Of a stretch of DNA of 20,714 bases, positions 8,083 through 14,305 are shown piece after piece. The stretch's first letter is position 1; each line of letters begins with the position of its first letter. Source of the DNA: DASTOB01 sp035720425 (GTDB lineage Bacteria > Chloroflexota > Limnocylindria > Limnocylindrales > CSP1-4). Made by a program: the position numbers and the translations under genes. The stretch spans positions 1 through 20,714 of the forward strand of contig DASTOB010000197.1 of NCBI GenBank assembly GCA_035720425.1, read 5' to 3'. The notes under the pieces are model-generated. The model was not told the origin of the DNA, did no database searches, and saw nothing but the letters and a program-made list of their open reading frames with translations.

Positions 8083-8949
8083 GTGACCAGTCCGTCGTCC
8101 ATCGCCTTCCAGGGGGAGCCCGGGGCGTTCAGCGAGGAGGCGGTGATCCGCTTCTTCGGTTCGGCCGACGGGGCGACCGCCGTGCAGACCTGGCGCGCCG
8201 TGTTCGAGACGCTCGACGGCGGGGCGGCCGACTTCGGCGTCGTGGCGATCGAGAGCTCGCTCGCCGGGACGATCCGCGAGACGTACGACCTCCTGTTCGA
8301 GTACCACGACCGGATCCGGATCGTCGGCGAAGTGACGGTGCCGGTTCGGCTCGCGCTGCTCGCGCTGCCGGGGCGAACGATCGACGACGTCGAGCGGGTC
8401 TACTCCCACCCCCAGGCGCTCGCCCAGGCCGACGAGTTCCTGCGCGGCCGGTCGTGGACGGTGCTCACCACGTACAACACGGCCGGCGCGGCGAAGGTCA
8501 TCGCGGCCGAACGGGACGCCGGCGCGGCGGCGGTCGCGTCGCCCCGGGTGGCGGACATCTACGGGCTGTCGGTCCTGGCGGCCGACATCCAGACGGGGTC
8601 CGACAATCGAACGCGCTTCGCGGTCCTCGCGCCGTTCGGCGCGGCGGCCAGTTCGTCCGGCGGGGCGGCCGATGCCGCCGGGCGACCGATGAAGACGACC
8701 CTCGTGTTCGCCGTGCGCAACGCGCCGGGCTCGCTCCACGCCTGCCTCGGTGCCTTCGCGTCGCGTGGGGTCAACCTGTCGCGGCTCGAGTCGCGGCCCA
8801 GTCGCGCCGCGCGCTGGGAGTACGTCTTCTGGGTCGACCTCGACGCCGACGCGGCCGATCCCGTCTGTGCCGCCGCCCTCAACGACCTGCGCGGGGTTGC
8901 GGCGATGGTCCGCGTGCTCGGCTCGTATCCGCGGCCGGCGGAGGAGTAG
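8083..8949 (+). CDS. pheA: Prephenate dehydratase
   Basis: It converts prephenate to phenylpyruvate in phenylalanine synthesis. The GTG start has GAGGGT about 12 bases upstream. Translation from it gives a 288-residue, monofunctional enzyme with no chorismate mutase domain. Visible signatures are AFQGEPGAFSEEAV at the N-terminus, VVAIESSLAGTI, YSHPQALAQ, and the catalytic SDNRTRF segment with Thr177-Arg178-Phe179. The C-terminal ACT domain contains NAPGSLHACLGAF (equivalent of the GALV motif) and ESRP at 236-239, which bind phenylalanine for feedback inhibition in the known family. It is the last gene of the operon and is separated by 84 bases, so it may also have its own expression. It is followed by a strong hairpin. 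Confidence 0.96.
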   Translation: MTSPSSIAFQGEPGAFSEEAVIRFFGSADGATAVQTWRAVFETLDGGAADFGVVAIESSLAGTIRETYDLLFEYHDRIRIVGEVTVPVRLALLALPGRTIDDVERVYSHPQALAQADEFLRGRSWTVLTTYNTAGAAKVIAAERDAGAAAVASPRVADIYGLSVLAADIQTGSDNRTRFAVLAPFGAAASSSGGAADAAGRPMKTTLVFAVRNAPGSLHACLGAFASRGVNLSRLESRPSRAARWEYVFWVDLDADAADPVCAAALNDLRGVAAMVRVLGSYPRPAEE

Positions 8950-8955
8950 GGGACC

Positions 8956-8985
8956 CGTCGGCCGTCGTCGGCCGTCGTCGGCCGT
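8956..8985 (+). repeat. 10-base tandem repeat after pheA
   Basis: Three exact copies of CGTCGGCCGT follow the pheA stop, with a degenerate fourth copy to 8995. They are in non-coding DNA next to a hairpin. Confidence 0.85.
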
Positions 8986-8998
8986 TGCCGGCCTGCGA

Positions 8999-9033
8999 AT
9001 CGAAACGACCGCCGTCACCGGCGGTCGTTCGAT
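8999..9033. terminator. Bidirectional hairpin terminator between convergent genes
   Basis: ACGACCGCCG and CGGCGGTCGT form a perfect stem around loop TCAC. ATCGA/TCGAT extend it with one bulged A. There is no long T-run; read on the minus strand the 3' side is slightly T-richer (GTTTCGATT). It lies between the pheA stop (+) and the small minus-strand gene, so it probably ends both transcripts. Confidence 0.65.
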
Positions 9034-9070
9034 GGCAGTCGGCCGGACGCTGGGCCCGGCGCGAGTGCGT

Positions 9071-9181
9071 TTACCAGCGACGACCCGCCTCGAGGACGAG
9101 CGCAAAGCTGGCCAAAGCGGAGAGCGCGAGCACGGCCCGCCAGGACAGCGCTCGCGTGAAGTGCGCCAGGTTCGCCTTCAC
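9071..9181 (-). CDS. 36-residue single-pass membrane microprotein under a c-di-GMP riboswitch
   Basis: The start is GTG at 9181, and GGAGGTG (9196-9190) lies 8 bases upstream, one of the best ribosome sites in the window. The peptide begins MKANLAHFTRALSW, has a hydrophobic stretch at about residues 15-30 (RAVLALSALASFALVL) and ends EAGRRW before TAA. This predicts one membrane helix with basic residues at both ends. I do not recognise the family. A GEMM-I riboswitch occupies its leader and no other minus-strand gene follows before the hairpin at 8999-9033, so the peptide appears to be the sole target of c-di-GMP control here. A longer upstream start is unlikely because that would translate through the aptamer. 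Function is unknown. Confidence 0.75.
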   Translation of the reverse strand: MKANLAHFTRALSWRAVLALSALASFALVLEAGRRW

Positions 9182-9218
9182 GGTTTGTACACCTCCGAAG
9201 CGTCCCTCGCCCTCGAGC

Positions 9219-9306
9219 CGGCAGCCGGGCGGTCTTCGCGGTGACGGACCGCGGAGATCCCTGGCTTTGCGTCCCCGCCTCACGACGGGTTTGCCCTGGA
9301 CAGCCG
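9219..9306 (-). promoter_or_regulatory. c-di-GMP-I riboswitch (GEMM-I aptamer)
   Basis: Read on the minus strand, the conserved core is present in order. CCAGGGCAAACC comes first, then a stem CCCGTC/GGCGGG closed by the GNRA tetraloop GTGA. Next is the tetraloop-receptor segment GGGACGCAAAGCC, then a second arm with TCT/AGA and CGCGGT/ACCGCG, then CCCGGCTGCCG. The closing P1 stem is CGGCTG with CTGCCG, with one mismatch. The CAGGGCAAACC stretch is as in the Vibrio Vc2 aptamer, favouring c-di-GMP over the cGAMP-sensing variant. Its 3' end is 37 bases before the GTG of the 36-residue gene. ATCTCCG (9258-9252) inside the aptamer can pair with the ribosome site CGGAGGT (9197-9191), suggesting translational control. 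Direction of switching is inferred. Confidence 0.92.
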
Positions 9307-9313
9307 TTGGGCG

Positions 9314-9344
9314 CGAGGCGTTTGTCGCCTCGGAGTGCACGCTA
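9314..9344 (-). promoter_or_regulatory. Possible promoter and leader hairpin of the riboswitch transcript
   Basis: On the minus strand TAGCGT (9344-9339) resembles the TAnnnT -10 boxes seen elsewhere here. It is followed by a perfect hairpin, CGAGGCG-ACAAA-CGCCTCG (9332-9314), just before the aptamer. No -35 box is evident. Confidence 0.35.
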
Positions 9345-9407
9345 GGCGCGGACGTCCGGGTTACCCATGACCCATCGGTACCGCGCGCCGGGCACGTTCG
9401 GTTCTGT

Positions 9408-9437
9408 GCGCCCGCGCACCGAGCGTAGGCCGGGCGC
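9408..9437 (-). terminator. Possible terminator after mscL
   Basis: GCGCCCG (9408-9414) and CGGGCGC (9431-9437) form an inverted repeat with a 16-base loop about 90 bases past the mscL stop. An alternative small hairpin, GTGCG/CGCAC, lies at 9407-9420. No T-run is visible. Confidence 0.3.
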
Positions 9438-9469
9438 TCACCGCGGTGCCGTGCGGGTCGGTGGCGGGT

Positions 9470-9511
9470 GGTTCGGTCGGTTCGGTTCGGTCGGTCGGTT
9501 CGGTCGGGTCG
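9470..9511 (+). repeat. GGTTC/GGTCG simple repeat
   Basis: About 42 bases consist of alternating TTCGG and TCGG units, just downstream of the mscL stop (mscL is on the minus strand). It is non-coding low-complexity DNA. Confidence 0.85.
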
Positions 9512-9526
9512 TCGCCTCCGGTTGGC

Positions 9527-9910
9527 TCAGATGGCGCTCGTGCAGGCGCGACACTTCGTCGCTTCGGCCGGGACGAGCTCGCGGCAGAACGGGCAGGTCT
9601 TCATCTCCGGGGCCGGCGGCGCGGCCTCCTCGCGGATGAACATCTTGCTGATCCGCCACACGACGAAGGCGATCACGATGAAGGCGATGACCGCGTTGAT
9701 GAACGCGCCGTAGCGGATCGCCACGCCGTCGCCGAGGTCGATCACGAGCGCCGAGAAGTCGACGTTGCCGAGGGCCTTCCCGATCGGGGGCATGATGATG
9801 TCGGCCACGAGCGAGTTGACGACCGCGCCGAGGGCGGCGCCGATGATGACGCCGATCGCGAGGGCGAGCGCGTTCGTCTTGAGCAGGAACGCCTTGAACT
9901 CCGCGACCAT
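9527..9910 (-). CDS. mscL: Large-conductance mechanosensitive channel with C-terminal zinc ribbon
   Basis: This inner-membrane homopentameric channel opens under membrane tension to release solutes during hypo-osmotic shock. The 127-residue protein has an N-terminal amphipathic helix (EFKAFLLKTN) and TM1 at about 14-38 with the conserved LAIGVIIGAALGAVVNSLV. A PPIG turn and a short periplasmic loop (DFSALVIDL, IRYGAFINAV) follow, then TM2 at about 69-88. In place of the usual cytoplasmic helical bundle, the tail carries CPFC (106-109) and CRAC (120-123), a Cys4 zinc ribbon. The start ATG has GGGAGGT 5 bases upstream. It is transcribed toward the riboswitch gene but is probably a separate unit. 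Confidence 0.95.
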   Translation of the reverse strand: MVAEFKAFLLKTNALALAIGVIIGAALGAVVNSLVADIIMPPIGKALGNVDFSALVIDLGDGVAIRYGAFINAVIAFIVIAFVVWRISKMFIREEAAPPAPEMKTCPFCRELVPAEATKCRACTSAI

Positions 9911-9955
9911 CGGATACCTCCCAGCTCCGTTGCGGCGCTGCCGCGCCGGAAGATG

Positions 9956-9961
9956 ATCATA
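9956..9961 (-). promoter_or_regulatory. -10 box of mscL
   Basis: TATGAT on the minus strand, 45 bases upstream of the mscL ATG, is the only AT-rich hexamer in a GC-rich leader. No good -35 box is seen 16-18 bases further upstream. Confidence 0.45.
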
Positions 9962-10024
9962 GGGTCGTCGCGGCGCTCGCCGCGCACCGCGCGCACCGCG
10001 CCCACCGATTCCGCGGGTTGCCGC

Positions 10025-10064
10025 CCCAACCGACGCGGCCGCCGCCCAACCGACGCGGCCGCCG
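10025..10064 (+). repeat. 20-base tandem duplication
   Basis: Two adjacent near-identical 20-base units (core CCCAACCGACGCGGCCGCCG) open the 890-base gene-free gap between mscL and the aldehyde dehydrogenase. Confidence 0.85.
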
Positions 10065-10136
10065 CTCCGACCGCCGCCGCCCCGACCGGACGCTGCCGCC
10101 GCCCGTGTCCCGTCGGCCCCGCCCTGCTCCCGTCAA

Positions 10137-10268
10137 CCGCGCCGGCCCTCCCCGTCGTCGGCCCGGCCCTTCCCGTCGGCCGCATCGGCCCTCCCGTCAC
10201 CCGCGCCGGCCCGCCCCGTCGTCGGCCCCGGCCCTTCCCGTCGGCCCCATCGGCCCTCCCGTCGTCAC
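10137..10268 (+). repeat. Imperfect ~65-base tandem duplication
   Basis: Copy 1 (10137-10200) and copy 2 (10201-10268) both run from CCGCGCCGGCCC through GTCGTCGGCC and CATCGGCCCTCCCGTC. They differ by a few substitutions, one extra C and a GTC insertion near the end. A diverged piece of the same unit (CGGCCCTCCCCGTCGTCG, then a CACNTGGTG core) recurs at 10612-10654. No gene is apparent here. Confidence 0.85.
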
Positions 10269-10352
10269 TTGCGCACGTGGTGAGCGATCGTCACGGACGG
10301 GAGCCTCGAAATCGTCATCCGCGCACCGGGCGACGCAGGACCGGCCGACATT

Positions 10353-10534
10353 TCGTCAGATTCTCGCCCCCTGCGCACCGACGCCGCGCGGCGAGGCCCC
10401 GCGCTCACCGCAGGAGCATCTGACGATTCTCGGGCCCGGCGCGGCCCTCGCCACGCACGAGCCGGACCTGTCGCTCCGCCTCGGGCGCGTTGACACCGTG
10501 ACGAACGCTCGTGTGGTGAGAATCCGACGATTCT
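10353..10534 (+). repeat. Degenerate palindrome-family fragments (GATTCT group)
   Basis: TCGTCAGATTCTCG (10353-10366), TGACGATTCTCGGG (10421-10434) and the hairpin AGAATC-CGAC-GATTCT (10519-10534) share words with the palindrome at 18456-18478 (TCGTCAGATTCTGGG) and with the one at 12653 (CGTCAGAATCGGG). They look like decayed members of the same dispersed family. Confidence 0.55.
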
Positions 10535-10563
10535 GATCCGGCAGGGACCTGCGCTCCTGGCAT

Positions 10564-10613
10564 CGGCCAGAGGCACGCTGCGCGGCACCGGCCAGAGGCA
10601 CGCCGCGCGGCAC
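10564..10613 (+). repeat. 25-base tandem duplication
   Basis: Two adjacent 25-base units starting CGGCCAGAGGCACGC differ by one base (T/C at position 16). They are non-coding. Confidence 0.9.
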
Positions 10614-10670
10614 CGGCCCTCCCCGTCGTCGTATGTGCACCTGGTGCGACGGGCCTCGCGGGCGTGGGCG

Positions 10671-10706
10671 ACGAGGACATCGGCCGCAACGAGGACATCG
10701 GCCGCA
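10671..10706 (+). repeat. 18-base tandem duplication
   Basis: Two exact adjacent copies of ACGAGGACATCGGCCGCA lie about 95 bases upstream of the aldehyde dehydrogenase start. They are non-coding. Confidence 0.9.
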
Positions 10707-10788
10707 ACCTGGGCGCCGAAACTCCGCACTGGGCGCGACGCGACGGCCCCGCGATTCGGCCGCCCCATCGGCCCAACCGGCTCGGACG

Positions 10789-10794
10789 TAAGAT
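10789..10794 (+). promoter_or_regulatory. -10 box of a leaderless promoter for the aldehyde dehydrogenase
   Basis: TAAGAT lies exactly 6 bases before the ATG at 10801, and no ribosome site is present. This is the spacing expected when transcription starts at the start codon, and similar arrangements precede other genes here. An alternative reading is ATG GCG CCA TGA at 10793-10804, whose stop overlaps the gene start. Confidence 0.5.
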
Positions 10795-10800
10795 GGCGCC

Positions 10801-12246
<1,446 letters not shown>

Positions 12247-12261
12247 TACGGCGCCGGGCGC

Positions 12262-12303
12262 CCCAGCCCGCCCCTCACCCGCCAGGGGCTGGGACCCGGT
12301 CCC
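12262..12303 (+). terminator. Possible terminator after the aldehyde dehydrogenase
   Basis: CCCAGCCC..CCCCT and AGGGGCTGGG pair with a small bulge, directly followed by GGGACCCGGTCCC, a second short inverted repeat. No T-run follows. Confidence 0.4.
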
Positions 12304-12359
12304 GTGCCGCAAGGCCGCGCGGCCCGCGGCGGCGCCCGAGTCCGCCCCGTGTCGGCCCC

Positions 12360-12930
12360 GATACTGGTGCCAGCATCAAATTCCGGGATTGGACGGCGAC
12401 AAGATCGCGATCTCCGGTTGCGAGGGCCAGCCTATCGGCTATATCTGCCGCTGATGCTGGTGGGAGCATCAGAACGGCGGATAGCGCGCACCCGGGCGAC
12501 CGCCTATCGGCCGACTACCCCCGGATATGATGCTGGGAGCATCACCGCGCCCCGGAAGTCGGCGGATCGCGCTGGCCGGCGCTGAAGGCGTCCGGGGCAG
12601 CGCGAGGTGCGGTCCTTGGGCCATGGATCGGGTCGCGGCCCAATGCCGGCCGATGACGATGGCAGCGTCAGAATCGGGACTTCAAGGGCGATAGAGCCGG
12701 CTTCGCCCCTTGGTTGGGCCCACCTATCAGCCGATTTGGGCCCTGGTGACGATCGGAGCGTCACGCGGGTCGATTGGTCGAGCCCGACGACCGCCTGTCG
12801 CTCACCCACCCCGGGATTTGACGGTGGGACCGTCATCGGGCGCGGGAAGGTCGCGGAAGGCGTCATCGGGCGCGGGAAGGCACGGCCGATGGCGTCGTCG
12901 GGCGCAGGGACCTTGACGGTGGGAGCGTCA
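12360..12930 (+). repeat. Array of seven short palindromes with linked CCTATCGGC blocks
   Basis: The 811-base gap between two genes holds seven inverted repeats, at 12360-12377, 12452-12471, 12528-12544, 12653-12669, 12746-12764, 12819-12835 and 12914-12930. They fit the pattern TGAYGN-TGGNA-NCRTCA. The arms co-vary: TGATGC with GCATCA, TGACGG with CCGTCA, GTGACG with CGTCAC. Four copies are preceded 12-17 bases earlier by CCTATCGGC or a variant (12431, 12503, 12723, 12794). Spacing between copies is irregular (about 70-125 bases). No coding frame looks real here. This is a repetitive-extragenic-palindrome-like or protein-binding array; function is unknown. Confidence 0.8.
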
Positions 12931-12945
12931 CCTGGCGCGGGAAGG
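12831..12945 (+). repeat. 20-base direct repeats (30-base period)
   Basis: CGTCATCGGGCGCGGGAAGG occurs exactly at 12831-12850 and 12861-12880. A degenerate copy lies near 12893-12910 and CGTCACCTGGCGCGGGAAGG lies at 12926-12945. Two copies begin inside the right arm of a palindrome, so the repeat and the palindrome family overlap. Confidence 0.85.
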
Positions 12946-13045
12946 CTCGGCCGATGGGTCATCGGGCCCGTAACGTGGGCCGCTGGTGTCATCGTGGGTC
13001 GTCCCGGCGCCCGCGACGCCGGACGCGGCGGCGGCCGACACGCGC

Positions 13046-13051
13046 CAGACT
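13046..13051 (+). promoter_or_regulatory. -10 box of a leaderless promoter for the acyl-CoA dehydrogenase operon
   Basis: CAGACT lies 6 bases before the ATG at 13058, matching TAGACT-N6-GTG at 16605. No ribosome site is present. Confidence 0.4.
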
Positions 13052-13057
13052 CCGCGC

Positions 13058-14305
13058 ATGGACGTCGGCCTCACGCCCGCCGAGCGCGAGCTCCAGGCTC
13101 GCGCGATGGCCTTCGTCCGCGATGTGCTCCAGCCGCGCGAGGTGGAGTTCGAGCGGGCGAACGGCCGCATGTCACGCGAGTGGGGGAACGAAATCCGCCG
13201 TGCCGCCATCGCCGCGAACCTCCACGGCGGCTCGTTCCCGAAGGAGCTCGGCGGCCAGGGTTGGACGGTGTTCGAGCAGGTGGTCGTCCACGAGCAGTTC
13301 GGCCAGGCGACGGGCGGCCTCTGGTCGTACGTCCCGGGCGGCTACAACGCGCTCGTCCACTGCACCGCGGAGCAGCGCCGCCGCTACCTCGACCCGAGCC
13401 TTCGCGGTGAGCGGTCCGGCAGCTACGCGATCACGGAGCCGGGCGCCGGGAGCGATGCAAGGACGCTCGAGGCGACGGCGCACCGCGACCCGGCCACGAA
13501 CGAGTACGTCCTCAACGGCGAGAAGTGGTTCGTCACCGGCCCGGACGACACGGACTTCATGATCTTCCACGCGATCGTCGAGGAGCGCGGCGCACGCAGC
13601 GACCGCGGCGCACGCAGCGACAGCGGCGCCGGCGGTGACCGCCTCCCCACGCTCTTCCTCGTCGACTACGACATGCCCGGCGTCACCCTCACCCACGACC
13701 CGGACTACACCCACACGTTCGCCGACCGCCACCCCCAGTTCGTGCTGAGCGACGTTCGCGTCCCCGCGGATGCCGTCCTCGGGGGCGTCGGCCGGGCCGA
13801 CGAGCTGACGAACGAATGGTTCGTCGAGGAGCGCATCCACATCGGTGCCCGCTGCACCGGCGCGATGGAGCGCCTGCTGACCGAGGCCGTCGAGTGGGCG
13901 ACGACCCGCCGCCAGTTCGGCGAGCGGATCTACGACTTCCAGGGGGTGAGCTTCCCGTTGGCCGACTCGGCAGCGGAAGCGTCGGCCGCCCGACTCCTCA
14001 CTCGCGAGGCGGCCCGCCTGGCCGACGGCGACGCGGGCGCCGGCGCCGATGCCGAACCCGTCGACCCGAAGGTCGTCCACGCCCGCGCGTCGGTCGCCAA
14101 GCTGTTCGCGAGCGAGGCCGCCTTCCGCTGCGCCGACCGCGTCGTCCAGGTTTTCGGCGGCCGCGGGTACATGCGCGAGACCGCGGCGGAGCGCTTCTTC
14201 CGCGAGCTGCGCGTCGACCGGATCTGGGAGGGCACCTCGGAGATCCAGCGCCTCATCGTCGCCCGGGCGCTCGAGAAGCGCGGGGTCGACCGCGTCGTGG
14301 GATGA
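13058..14305 (+). CDS. Acyl-CoA dehydrogenase family protein
   Basis: This FAD flavoenzyme introduces an alpha-beta double bond into an acyl-CoA. The start chosen gives 415 residues beginning MDVGLTPAERELQ, the usual helical N-terminus. A frame extending back to 12986 is rejected because it adds unrelated Ala/Pro sequence and ignores the leaderless-type start. Signatures: YAITEPGAGSD (FAD/substrate loop), NGEKWFVTG, RRQFGERIYDFQGV, FGGRGYM and RIWEGTSEIQR near the C-terminus with catalytic base Glu391. A low-complexity insert at about residues 177-194 (GARSDRGARSDSGAGG) comes from an 18-base duplication. The ATGA overlap with the acyl-CoA synthetase gene suggests joint work on a short-chain or branched acyl-CoA; the substrate is not determinable. 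Confidence 0.93.
   Translation: MDVGLTPAERELQARAMAFVRDVLQPREVEFERANGRMSREWGNEIRRAAIAANLHGGSFPKELGGQGWTVFEQVVVHEQFGQATGGLWSYVPGGYNALVHCTAEQRRRYLDPSLRGERSGSYAITEPGAGSDARTLEATAHRDPATNEYVLNGEKWFVTGPDDTDFMIFHAIVEERGARSDRGARSDSGAGGDRLPTLFLVDYDMPGVTLTHDPDYTHTFADRHPQFVLSDVRVPADAVLGGVGRADELTNEWFVEERIHIGARCTGAMERLLTEAVEWATTRRQFGERIYDFQGVSFPLADSAAEASAARLLTREAARLADGDAGAGADAEPVDPKVVHARASVAKLFASEAAFRCADRVVQVFGGRGYMRETAAERFFRELRVDRIWEGTSEIQRLIVARALEKRGVDRVVG
13586..13621 (+). repeat. In-frame 18-base tandem duplication inside the acyl-CoA dehydrogenase
   Basis: Two copies of CGCGGCGCACGCAGCGAC encode a repeated Arg-Gly-Ala-Arg-Ser-Asp block in a surface loop. Confidence 0.9.

Noticed and set aside
9182..9340. 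Longer (89-residue) version of the minus-strand microprotein
   Set aside because: Its extra N-terminal part would be the translated riboswitch aptamer. The GTG at 9181 has the only good ribosome site.
9446..10536. Plus-strand open frames across mscL and the GC-rich gap
   Set aside because: They run antisense to mscL and then through tandem repeats, giving Arg/Pro-rich sequence with no domain or ribosome site.
12360..12930. CRISPR array
   Set aside because: The repeats are only 15-20 bases, degenerate, irregularly spaced (about 70-125 bases), and no cas gene is present.
12986..13057. Upstream start for the acyl-CoA dehydrogenase (24 extra residues)
   Set aside because: The extension is Ala/Pro/Asp-rich and unlike the family N-terminus. 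ATG 13058 fits both the family and the promoter-like spacing.
12607..13410. 267-codon plus-strand frame through the palindrome array
   Set aside because: It consists of translated palindromes and repeats, then an out-of-frame reading of the acyl-CoA dehydrogenase.
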